From Parafilimonas sp. (GTDB taxonomy: Bacteria > Bacteroidota > Bacteroidia > Chitinophagales > Chitinophagaceae), in NCBI GenBank assembly GCA_023251275.1, contig JAHEZC010000033.1, positions 1-10,862 of the forward strand: a stretch of DNA of 10,862 nucleotides, in the 5' to 3' direction. This document shows, piece by piece, positions 1-6,200 of the stretch; within the stretch, counting starts at the first letter, position 1; the number at the start of each line of letters is the position of its first letter. The notes under the pieces are model-generated. The model saw nothing but the letters and a program-made list of their open reading frames with translations. It did no database searches and was not told the origin of the DNA. The position numbers and the translations under genes were made by a program.

Positions 1-459
1 GCAGGTGGCTACGCTGTAGAGCAAACAGAGGAATTTAAACAAAAGCAAGATCAGAAAATTGCAGAGAGCATCATTAAAGCCGATGTGGTGATCACTACAG
101 CACAGATCCCCGGCAAACCGGCGCCGCTGTTGGTCTCAGAGACTATGTTGCAAACGATGAAGCCAGGGTCAGTCATTATTGATCTTGCTGCTGCCACGGG
201 AGGTAATACGGCAAAAACACAAAACGATAAGACCGTTCAATGCAATGGTGTCATGATTGTGGGTAACAGTAATCTCGCAGCAGGTATGCCGACCGATGCA
301 AGTAAGCTGTACGGGAAGAATGTACTTAACTTTCTGCAGCTCATCATTGCAAAAGATGGTCAGTTAAATCTTAATTGGGATGATGATCTTGTAAAGGGTG
401 CCTGTATTACGCATGGGGGCGAAGTGGTGAATGAGAGAGTAAAAGGATTGATAGGTTGA
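1..459 (+). CDS. pntAA: NAD(P) transhydrogenase alpha-1 subunit (NAD(H)-binding domain I), C-terminal part
   Basis: The reading frame is open from the first base of the window (A-G-G-Y-A-V-E-Q...) to TGA at 457-459, giving 152 residues; the true start lies upstream. The stretch VVITTAQIPGKPAP, followed by MKPGSVIIDLAAATGGN, is the hallmark of domain I of proton-translocating transhydrogenase, the soluble part that binds NAD(H) and exchanges hydride with NADP(H) on PntB. The protein stops after the NAD(H)-binding region with no membrane helices. The alpha chain is therefore split, as in the three-subunit enzymes of Rhodospirillum rubrum and Thermus, unlike the fused alpha chain of E. coli. The membrane part follows as a separate gene 55 bases downstream and pntB after that, so the three genes very likely form one operon. 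An internal ATG at 85 is not the start, because conserved sequence precedes it. Alanine dehydrogenase is a distant relative but is excluded by the neighbours. Confidence 0.95.
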   Translation, partial: AGGYAVEQTEEFKQKQDQKIAESIIKADVVITTAQIPGKPAPLLVSETMLQTMKPGSVIIDLAAATGGNTAKTQNDKTVQCNGVMIVGNSNLAAGMPTDASKLYGKNVLNFLQLIIAKDGQLNLNWDDDLVKGACITHGGEVVNERVKGLIG

Positions 460-514
460 ATGGTTGGTAAGTTAATGGTAATTAAAGGAAGATATAACAT
501 AAAACAATTTTACT

Positions 515-859
515 ATGAATGAAGTGCTCAGTTGGATTAGTGTACACGAGCAGTATATCTATATTGTTGTGCTGATGATATTTCTCGGAATAGAAGTGAT
601 TGGCCGTGTACCCAGCGTTTTACACACGCCGCTGATGAGCGGCGCCAATGCCATTCACGGTGTGGTGATCATCGGTGCAATCATTGTAATGGGCAAGGCA
701 GAAAGTGATAATTATATCGCATTGATACTGGGTTTTCTTGCCGTTATTTTAGGAACGCTGAATGTGGTTGGCGGGTTTGTTGTGACTGACAGGATGCTGG
801 AAATGTTTAAATCAAAAAACAAAGCTCAAAAAGCAAATTCCCGGAAATTATCAAATTAA
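515..859 (+). CDS. pntAB: NAD(P) transhydrogenase alpha-2 subunit (membrane domain IIa)
   Basis: This 114-residue, very hydrophobic protein carries three predicted membrane helices, at about residues 16-28, 45-60 and 67-90. It contains the family signature running from GRVPSVLHTPLMSGANAIHG (residues 30-49) into VVIIGA. It is the membrane half of the alpha chain and forms part of the proton channel together with PntB. His48 lies in the SGANAIHG segment; E. coli has Ser at this place and puts its channel histidine on PntB instead (recalled from the literature). The C-terminal tail is short and lysine-rich (FKSKNKAQKANSRK), presumably cytoplasmic. ATG at 515 is the only sensible start. AAAGGAAG at 484-491 is 23 bases away, too far to act as a ribosome binding site. 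The gene lies 55 bases after the domain I gene and only 3 bases before pntB, suggesting translational coupling. Confidence 0.95.
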   Translation: MNEVLSWISVHEQYIYIVVLMIFLGIEVIGRVPSVLHTPLMSGANAIHGVVIIGAIIVMGKAESDNYIALILGFLAVILGTLNVVGGFVVTDRMLEMFKSKNKAQKANSRKLSN

Positions 860-862
860 CGC

Positions 863-2293
863 ATGGAATTAAATATACTTACAATTTGCTATCTCATCGG
901 TTCGGTGACCTTTATTCTCGGGCTAAAAATGTTATCCAATCCGGCGACAGCAAGAAGAGGGAATCTTATTGCGGCTACAGGAATGACTATTGCAATTCTC
1001 GGAACGATTTTTTTATACAAAGATGATGAAGGGAAAAGTTTGCATAACTATGGATGGATTTTCGGAGGCATAGTTATAGGAGGAATTGTAGGTGTTCTTG
1101 CAGCCAAAAAAGTAAAGATGACAGCTATGCCGGAGATGGTGAGTTTGTTTAACGGTATGGGGGGCGCTTGTGCGGCATTGATTTCAATTGTAGAGTTCAA
1201 TCATCTGACTGAAAACTTTGCAACGAATGGCTGGCAGGTGTTGACGGGCGAAAATCTTTTTTCTCATCTTCTGACTATATATGCAGGTGCTTTTATTGGA
1301 TGCGTTTCATTTGCAGGCAGCATTATTGCATGGGGAAAATTAAACGGCAGTTTCAAAGACCTTACCTTTAAAGGTCAGCATATATTAAATCTTATTGTAT
1401 TTTTTCTGATAATTTGCCTGATCATTCTTTTGCTTACGCCTCTCTTTGCCGACAACTATAATTTCTTTTATCTCATTCCATTATTGTCGCTTGTCTATGG
1501 GGTACTCTTCGTGCTTCCCATTGGCGGGGCCGATATGCCGGTTGTAATTTCTTTGCTGAACTCCTTTACAGGAGTGGCTGCTGCATGTGGCGGATTTTTA
1601 TATAATAACCAGGTAATGCTCACCGGTGGTATTCTCGTTGGCGCTGCGGGTACACTGCTCACCATCCTTATGTGCAAAGCAATGAACAGGAGCCTGGGAA
1701 ATGTGTTGATTGGAAATTTCGGAGGCGGTAATAGTGCTGCTGCACAGGGTGGCAGCGGCGGGCAATACAAGGAAATTTCTGTAAGCGATGCAGCAGTAGC
1801 TATGGGATATGCACGCAAAGTGATGATTGTTCCGGGTTATGGCCTCGCAGTTGCACAGGCGCAGCATGCCTGTCATGAGCTGGAAAAATTACTGGAAGAA
1901 AAAGATGTGGAAGTAAAATATGCCATTCATCCCGTGGCTGGCCGTATGCCGGGGCACATGAATGTATTGCTTGCTGAAGCGGATGTAAGCTATGATAAAC
2001 TGCTCGAAATGGAACAGGCGAATGATGACTTTAAAACTACCGATGTCGTGCTGGTGCTTGGAGCAAATGATGTGGTAAACCCTGCGGCAAAAAATGATCC
2101 TTCCTCACCGATTTATGGTATGCCTATCCTCGAAGTGGAAGATGCAAAGCTGGTGATTATAAATAAACGCAGTATGAAACCCGGCTACGCCGGTATTGAA
2201 AACCAGTTATTCTTTCAGCCAAAAACATCCATGCTTTTTGGTGATGCAAAATCTGTTTTGCAACAGTTGATAAGCGAAGTAAAGAATTTATAA
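863..2293 (+). CDS. pntB: NAD(P) transhydrogenase beta subunit (membrane domain IIb plus NADP(H)-binding domain III)
   Basis: The protein has 476 residues, close to the usual length of about 460-480. Residues 1-280 hold repeated hydrophobic helices, including the conserved segment GGADMPVVISLLNSFTG (221-237). A Gly/Ser/Ala linker (287-300) leads to domain III. There GYGLAVAQAQ (325-334) is the NADP-binding Gly-rich loop, followed by VAGRMPGHMNVLLAEA (358-373), GANDVVNPAA (400-409) and NKRSMKPGYAG (434-444), all diagnostic of the NADP(H) site. The enzyme sits in the inner membrane and uses proton re-entry to drive hydride transfer from NADH to NADP+, supplying NADPH. At the place of the E. coli channel histidine (beta-His91) the sequence reads PEMVSLFNGMGG, with Asn98 instead. 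The ATG is 3 bases after the upstream stop with no Shine-Dalgarno, so coupled translation is likely. The gene ends with TAA, 37 bases before the next gene. Confidence 0.97.
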   Translation: MELNILTICYLIGSVTFILGLKMLSNPATARRGNLIAATGMTIAILGTIFLYKDDEGKSLHNYGWIFGGIVIGGIVGVLAAKKVKMTAMPEMVSLFNGMGGACAALISIVEFNHLTENFATNGWQVLTGENLFSHLLTIYAGAFIGCVSFAGSIIAWGKLNGSFKDLTFKGQHILNLIVFFLIICLIILLLTPLFADNYNFFYLIPLLSLVYGVLFVLPIGGADMPVVISLLNSFTGVAAACGGFLYNNQVMLTGGILVGAAGTLLTILMCKAMNRSLGNVLIGNFGGGNSAAAQGGSGGQYKEISVSDAAVAMGYARKVMIVPGYGLAVAQAQHACHELEKLLEEKDVEVKYAIHPVAGRMPGHMNVLLAEADVSYDKLLEMEQANDDFKTTDVVLVLGANDVVNPAAKNDPSSPIYGMPILEVEDAKLVIINKRSMKPGYAGIENQLFFQPKTSMLFGDAKSVLQQLISEVKNL

Positions 2294-2312
2294 TTGCCTC
2301 TTATGTTGCAGG

Positions 2313-2320
2313 TATATTTG
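2313..2320 (+). promoter_or_regulatory. Possible Bacteroidota -7 element (TAnnTTTG) before the methyltransferase gene
   Basis: TATATTTG matches the Bacteroidota -7 consensus TAnnTTTG exactly. A TTG at 2294-2296 could be the -33 element, but the 16-base gap is shorter than the usual 19 or so. Transcription from here would begin within a few bases of the TTG start codon at 2331, giving a nearly leaderless message. The motif is short and may be chance; read-through from pntB is the alternative. Confidence 0.25.
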
Positions 2321-2330
2321 TGAAAAAATT

Positions 2331-3689
2331 TTGCAGCTTCCTGAATCATTATTACAATCTCTGGAACAGGTCAAAGGCTTTGACAGAAAGGCATTTGAAG
2401 AGGTGCATTATTCCGGCGAACAGGTTACGTCTATCAGGATCAATCCGTCAAAATGGCTTCCTGTTCACCACACGCCATTCACCACTCCCCGGGTACCCTG
2501 GTGTCCTTATGGTTATTATTTAAGTGAACGCCCATCTTTTACATTTGATCCTTTATTTCACGGAGGCGCTTATTATGTGCAGGAACCAAGCAGCATGTTC
2601 TTATGGCAGGTGTTGCAGCAGACGGTTGGTGAAAAAAACCACGGTTTAAAAGTACTTGACCTTTGCGCTGCGCCCGGCGGGAAAACCACATTACTTGCCT
2701 CATATTTTACTGATGGATTGATGGTGGCGAATGAGGTAATCAGGTCAAGAGTAAATATTTTAAAGGAAAACATTACAAAATGGGGTGCTGATAATGTGAT
2801 AGTTTCCAATAATGATCCTGAAGATTTTAAGAGGTTAGAAAATTATTTTGATATAATTGTGATAGATGCTCCTTGCAGCGGCAGTGGTTTGTTTCGCAAA
2901 CATCCTGAAGCTGTCAAAGAATGGAGTGAAGAAGCTGTAATGCTCTGCAGCAGGCGACAGCAAAGGATTTTAGCGGATATATCCCCTGCCTTAAAGAAAG
3001 GTGGTATGCTGATTTATGCTACCTGTTCTTATTCCAGGGAAGAGAATGAAGAAATCCTGGATTGGATCACAGATCATTTTGAGGTCAAGAATTTGCAGCT
3101 AACATTAAAAAGCGATTGGAATATTATTGAATCTCAAAGCGACAGGCACAATGCTTATGGTTACAGGTTTTATCCGGACAAGACAAAAGGAGAAGGTTTT
3201 TTTATCAGTGCTTTTACAAAAAATGAAGGGAGTGATTCTGTGCAATTTTCATCTTCCATTCCTTCGCTTTCTAATCGGGAAATGAATGTGATAAAGAAAT
3301 GGTTGAAAAACGATGAGCGAATATTTTTCTTCCGGCAAAAAGAAAATATTCTTGCGCTTGACAGGCAATGGATGACCGATATTTCTTTTTTGCAAAAACA
3401 TTTATACATTCGTAAGGCAGGCATAAATATCGGCTCGATCAAAGGCAATGATCTTGTCCCGGATCATGAGATGGCATTGAGCCTGTTGGTAAATGATCGT
3501 ATTCCAAAAGCAGACTTTGACAGCGAACAGGCCATACAATACCTTAGAAAGAAAGTGCTGAATCTGGATAACTTTACTCGTGGATGGATGCTTGCTGATT
3601 ATGCAGGCATTAACCTGGGGTGGATGAAAATTTTAGAAAACAGGATAAATAATTATTATCCGGCTGAATGGAGAATTTTAAAAGATTAA
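2331..3689 (+). CDS. RsmF-type rRNA (cytosine-C5) methyltransferase, NOL1/NOP2/Sun family
   Basis: This 452-residue enzyme methylates C5 of cytosine in RNA, most likely 16S rRNA, using S-adenosylmethionine. Visible motifs are the SAM-binding loop LDLCAAPGGKT (109-119), motif IV DAPCSGSG (179-186) with Cys182 that helps release the product, and motif VI ATCSYSREENE (230-240) with Cys232, the expected nucleophile. The C-terminal part, ending LADYAGINLGWMKILENRI (421-439) then NNYYPAEWRI (440-449), is the PUA-like RNA-binding domain typical of RsmF (YebU) rather than RsmB. The start is TTG at 2331. No ATG lies in frame near the N-terminus, and the family usually begins with a sequence like M-x-L-P-E-x-x-L, matching LQLPESLL here. 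The overlapping frame from GTG 2320 has no family similarity. The gene lies 37 bases after pntB, and the next gene follows 38 bases later. Which nucleotide it modifies cannot be told from sequence. Confidence 0.9.
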   Translation: MQLPESLLQSLEQVKGFDRKAFEEVHYSGEQVTSIRINPSKWLPVHHTPFTTPRVPWCPYGYYLSERPSFTFDPLFHGGAYYVQEPSSMFLWQVLQQTVGEKNHGLKVLDLCAAPGGKTTLLASYFTDGLMVANEVIRSRVNILKENITKWGADNVIVSNNDPEDFKRLENYFDIIVIDAPCSGSGLFRKHPEAVKEWSEEAVMLCSRRQQRILADISPALKKGGMLIYATCSYSREENEEILDWITDHFEVKNLQLTLKSDWNIIESQSDRHNAYGYRFYPDKTKGEGFFISAFTKNEGSDSVQFSSSIPSLSNREMNVIKKWLKNDERIFFFRQKENILALDRQWMTDISFLQKHLYIRKAGINIGSIKGNDLVPDHEMALSLLVNDRIPKADFDSEQAIQYLRKKVLNLDNFTRGWMLADYAGINLGWMKILENRINNYYPAEWRILKD

Positions 3690-3727
3690 CTTTACTGCTT
3701 CTTAGAAAAAAACGTATCACAAATTCT

Positions 3728-4900
3728 ATGAAAAATCTTTTTACGCTGCTTCTTTTTTCCCTTTTTGCTGTTCAATCTCTGCATGCACAGGCCGGAGGAA
3801 ATTATACTATGCATACCGTAAAAAAGGGTGAATCACTTTCAGCTCTTGCAAGACAATATGGAACCACTGTTGGTGACATTATGCGCTTGAACGGAATGAA
3901 CGACAAGAGCATTTTGAAAATAGGAGAGAAGATAAAGATCCCTCCGAAAAATAGTGCTGCCATAAAAAAGACCACAACGTCAGGCACCGTGTTACCGGAA
4001 AAAACTACTACGACTCAGGCAGTAAAAACTGTTCCCAAAACAGACGCTGCGGCGAATACAAAAGACATTAAGCATACTGTCGTAAAAGGAGAAACCCTGT
4101 CAAAAATCGGTGGACAATACCACATAACGGTAGCTGAACTGAAAACCTGGAATAATCTAAAAAGCGACGTTATTAAAATAGGACAGGTTTTAATTGTGAA
4201 GCCTGGCAGCAGCACAGCAATTGCTGCAAATAAATTGACAGTGCAACCGGCAACTGCACAAAAGCAAGATCAGGCAGATACATTGACAACTTTGGCAAAA
4301 CAAAACACTGAAAAAGTAACTGTTCCTCCTGCTGATAGTGCTAACACAGGTGGTGATCATATAGGAGAAGTAACGGTAAAGAAGAAAGGTATTCAACCTA
4401 AGACTGCAAATAAAACTGTAAAGCAAGATGCTGTTCTTCCTGAAAAAACTACGGTGAAAAAGAATACCGGCAGTTCCAAAACTAAAGCTCCTTCCCGGTC
4501 AGATACAGCTTTGAAGGAACAGGTGATTATTGTTCCTAAGAATACAAATGTCACTAATGTATCCCTCGTGAATGTTGCTCCTGAAGGTTTTTTTGCGCCG
4601 ATCTTTGGAAAAGAAGTAGAAGGACGGAGCCTGCAGACTATCACCGGAACAGGCATGATTTTTAAAACAGCGAGCGGCTGGGCAGATAAAAAATATTATA
4701 TCCTGATGAATGATGCCCCTCCCGGTTCTGTAGTAAAAGTAAATTCCTTTAATGGCAAAACCATTTACGCAAAAGTGCTGTGGAATATTAAGGATATGAG
4801 TGAGAATGAAGGGCTGAATTTCCGTATCAGTAATGCGGCTGCGGAGGCTCTCGGCCTGACTGATTCTAAATTTCAATTGATGGTGACTTACTATGAATAA
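3728..4900 (+). CDS. Secreted protein with two LysM domains and a C-terminal double-psi beta-barrel-like domain
   Basis: The protein has 390 residues from ATG 3728. That start gives a clean signal peptide, MKNLFTLLLFSLFAVQSLHA, cut before or near QAGG; an in-frame ATG at 3668 would overlap the upstream gene and add a charged extension ahead of it. LysM domain 1 (about 27-72) reads HTVKKGESLSALARQYG...KIGEKIKIP, and LysM domain 2 (about 115-158) reads HTVVKGETLSKIGGQYH...KIGQVLIVKP. These bind N-acetylglucosamine glycans of peptidoglycan. A long low-complexity linker rich in Lys, Thr, Ala and Pro (about 160-280) leads to a C-terminal domain (about 286-390). Its pattern PPGSVVKVNSFNGKTIYAKV, then RISNAAAEALGL, then FQLMVTYYE resembles the RlpA-like double-psi beta barrel. 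The expected catalytic residues of RlpA (His in the AHKTLP-like segment, Asp in DRGPF) are absent, so a binding or structural role in the periplasm is inferred. No lipobox is present. Confidence 0.9.
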   Translation: MKNLFTLLLFSLFAVQSLHAQAGGNYTMHTVKKGESLSALARQYGTTVGDIMRLNGMNDKSILKIGEKIKIPPKNSAAIKKTTTSGTVLPEKTTTTQAVKTVPKTDAAANTKDIKHTVVKGETLSKIGGQYHITVAELKTWNNLKSDVIKIGQVLIVKPGSSTAIAANKLTVQPATAQKQDQADTLTTLAKQNTEKVTVPPADSANTGGDHIGEVTVKKKGIQPKTANKTVKQDAVLPEKTTVKKNTGSSKTKAPSRSDTALKEQVIIVPKNTNVTNVSLVNVAPEGFFAPIFGKEVEGRSLQTITGTGMIFKTASGWADKKYYILMNDAPPGSVVKVNSFNGKTIYAKVLWNIKDMSENEGLNFRISNAAAEALGLTDSKFQLMVTYYE

Positions 4901-4997
4901 CGTGCCGGTGAATGGGTTTTAACGAAATGCAATTAATTCAAGACCCAATAATACATTCCCGCTATAAATCAATATGGAAGCAGTCAATATTTTTCTT

Positions 4998-5027
4998 CAA
5001 ACATATTTTGAGAAAAGAATATGCTTG
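4998..5027. repeat. AT-rich imperfect inverted repeat downstream of the LysM gene
   Basis: CAAACATATT (4998-5007) pairs with AATATGCTTG (5018-5027) at nine of ten positions around a 10-base loop. The stem is followed only by TTTCT, so if it ends transcription of the LysM gene it is a weak terminator. Confidence 0.3.
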
Positions 5028-5050
5028 TTTCTGATGGTTATTAAAAGATC

Positions 5051-5078
5051 AAGCCGGAAGTAAGCATACAACCGGCTT
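5051..5078. repeat. CCGG hairpin 1 of 4
   Basis: AAGCCGG (5051-5057) pairs perfectly with CCGGCTT (5072-5078), enclosing a 14-base loop AAGTAAGCATACAA. On the - strand the stem is followed by GATCTTTTAA, on the + strand by TAATC. It could be a terminator for the LysM gene about 150 bases upstream, or the most diverged member of the hairpin family that follows at 5222, 5339 and 5455. Confidence 0.75.
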
Positions 5079-5221
5079 TAATCAGCGTGTACTTTCAATA
5101 GGTTAGGAGAATTAAATAAAAAATCATAGGGGAAATATTTTTGATCAAAATCATATAAGATTCATCTTTAAATGCAATGCAATATAACAGACAATAAAAG
5201 AAAACTTCTGCATTAAAAACA

Positions 5222-5251
5222 AAGCCGGCAGTTAAGAAAAACCGCCGGCTT
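5222..5251. repeat. CCGG hairpin 2 of 4
   Basis: AAGCCGGC (5222-5229) pairs perfectly with GCCGGCTT (5244-5251) around the 14-base loop AGTTAAGAAAAACC. AAAC (5217-5220) and GTTT (5252-5255) can extend the stem past a bulged A. On the - strand the stem is followed by TGTTTTTAA, which is terminator-like. Confidence 0.8.
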
Positions 5252-5291
5252 GTTTGCTCCGTATATTCTTGTTATTCTAAAACCAAAACCC

Positions 5292-5477
5292 GTAAAATCA
5301 TGCCAAAAGATAATTACCCACCGTGCGGCACATAAAAGAGACCGGTAATCAGACAACCACCGGTCTTTGACCCTTTTTGAAAAAATACTCACTAAAATAA
5401 CAGTAAAAATATGCCGGAAAGATTCAAATACTCCAGTAATGTAGCATAAAAAAAGCCGGCAATCAGACAACCACCGG
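5292..5477. repeat. Two diverged tandem copies of a repeat of about 72 bp
   Basis: Copy A is 5292-5363 and copy B is 5403-5477. The 22-base hairpin cores differ at one position (T5346 versus C5460). About 50 bases upstream both copies carry a related stretch, GTAAAATCATGCCAAAAGAT (5292-5311) and its near match at 5403-5423, agreeing at about 17 of 21 aligned positions; the bases between are less conserved but both include a CATAAAA run. This points to duplication of a unit larger than the hairpin itself. Confidence 0.65.
5339..5366. repeat. CCGG hairpin 3 of 4
   Basis: AGACCGGT (5339-5346) pairs with ACCGGTCT (5359-5366) around the 12-base loop AATCAGACAACC. Against hairpin 2 the third and eighth pairs change from G-C and C-G to A-T and T-A, so both partners changed together. 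The core is nearly identical to hairpin 4. On the - strand the stem is followed by CTTTTATG. Confidence 0.8.
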
Positions 5478-5478
5478 C
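5455..5478. repeat. CCGG hairpin 4 of 4; terminator-like on the - strand
   Basis: GCCGG (5455-5459) pairs with CCGGC (5474-5478) around a 14-base loop that shares AATCAGACAACCA with hairpin 3. Seven A residues at 5448-5454 put a run of seven T directly after the stem on the - strand, the classic shape of a rho-independent terminator for a - strand transcript coming from the 5500-5800 region. Confidence 0.75.
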
Positions 5479-5594
5479 ACGATAAAAATCATCTTGTAAT
5501 ATTTGAATGTTCATGGAAAAACCGTGCCATATCATTAGCTATCCGACCTTTCAGCAGATAATTTGGGATAGGGTTTTAGCAAGCGAAACATTTT

Positions 5595-5616
5595 TTACCC
5601 GTCGGGGTAATTTTTT
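5595..5616 (+). terminator. Candidate rho-independent terminator, + strand
   Basis: TTACCC (5595-5600) pairs with GGGTAA (5605-5610) over the 4-base loop GTCG and is followed by six T residues (5611-5616). No + strand gene ends just upstream, so if real it would end a noncoding + strand transcript running through the hairpin array. The stem is short. Confidence 0.35.
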
Positions 5617-5769
5617 CAGCAGGATCGATGTTGTTTGCTGCGCTTAAATTCAGGAAAATAATTTACTTCTTGTTTGTCAGTGGTTGTCTTCCATTCTTTC
5701 ATATTCTGAACTATGCCTGCCGTCCAGTGCATAACAACCTGAAATAAAAGTCAGCTTATTAGTTGAAAT

Positions 5770-6140
5770 TTATAAGAATACTTTGACAGCATTAGAATCG
5801 CCGTCATAAATTATCCTGTTGGTAAATTCACCGGCCTGAAATACGAGGCATACATTCTCCTCAACTGTCTCATCCCTTGTCATTGTAAACTGGCCGCTTT
5901 TTACAAGTTGCCCATTTGATATTTTTCATAACGGTCATCTGTAAATTTTAAAATATTACTGTTGCCAGGCGGACAAAATGTTACTGCCGGGTTCATGGCT
6001 GCAGAAGTTTGCCTCAATTCCGATGCACCGATGATGAAAGTCTGTGCAAAACTGTTTTCTTTGCCGTTATCTTTCTTACAACTTTCTGAAAGAATTATAA
6101 AAGCGACAAAGCAGAAAGCCAGGCTGATATTGAGTTTCAT
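5770..6140 (-). pseudogene. Small lipoprotein gene with an apparent 1-base frameshift
   Basis: Starting from ATG at 6140 (- strand), the frame encodes a lipoprotein signal peptide, MKLNISLAFCFVAFIILSES, followed by CKKDN, with Cys21 as the likely lipidated residue. It runs through NILKFTDDRYEKYQMGNL and stops at 5901-5903 after 79 residues. In the -1 frame the sequence continues sensibly from the same place: SNGQLVKSGQFTMTRDE, then ENVCLVFQAGEFTNRIIY, ending TAA at 5770-5772. Joined, they would make a 123-residue protein with a beta-rich pattern (FTDDRYEKY-SNGQLVKSGQF) like the small lipocalin-like or META-like lipoproteins common in Bacteroidota. The break coincides with a run of five A (coding strand; T at 5922-5926), where loss of one base restores the picture. 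It may be a real inactivating mutation, an assembly error, or, less likely, slippage. If the stop is genuine, only a 79-residue lipoprotein is made. Confidence 0.65.
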
Positions 6141-6200
6141 AATAAATATTTCAAGCCTGACATTGAAGAATGTAAAGCTGGTGCATCAAATAAAGTGATA

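Larger units (their letters stand above)
4901..5769. other. Long intergenic region without a convincing gene, holding a hairpin array
   Basis: This stretch of 869 bases is AT-rich and lies between the LysM gene and the - strand lipoprotein gene. It contains four CCGG-stem hairpins (5051-5478), two of which belong to a direct repeat, an AT-rich imperfect inverted repeat at 4998-5027 and a terminator-like hairpin at 5595-5616. A match to the -7 element TAnnTTTG (TATTTTTG, 5136-5143, + strand) precedes hairpins 2 to 4, and another (TATGTTTG) lies at 5005-4998 on the - strand. Frames of 40-85 codons cross the region on both strands, but they run through the hairpins, lack family signatures and have no good starts. 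Coding-like fragments at 5576-5732 (- strand) are treated as a finding only. Confidence 0.7.

Noticed and set aside
2320..2523. 67-codon + strand frame from GTG 2320
   Set aside because: It is out of frame inside the methyltransferase gene, whose conserved motifs settle the frame.
3668..3727. Earlier ATG (3668) for the LysM gene
   Set aside because: It overlaps the methyltransferase gene by 22 bases and adds 20 residues with a basic stretch (RKKR) before a perfect signal peptide that starts at 3728.
5213..5470. 85-codon open frame on the - strand across the hairpin array
   Set aside because: It begins inside hairpin 4, runs straight through hairpins 3 and 2, and its repeated peptide bits (RWLSDYRSLLC and similar) merely reflect the repeated hairpins; no signal peptide or family signature.
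5051..5478. CRISPR array or integron attC cluster
   Set aside because: The repeats are only four, unequally spaced (171, 117 and 114 bases), diverged, and no cas gene or integrase is present. The attC core sequences (GTTRRRY/RYYYAAC) are missing.
5513..5647. 44-codon + strand frame starting MEKPCHIISY
   Set aside because: No supporting start signal or family; it overlaps the terminator-like hairpin at 5595-5616 and - strand coding-like fragments.
5962..6198. 78-codon + strand frame
   Set aside because: It lies antisense to the lipoprotein gene, whose signal peptide and lipobox are convincing.
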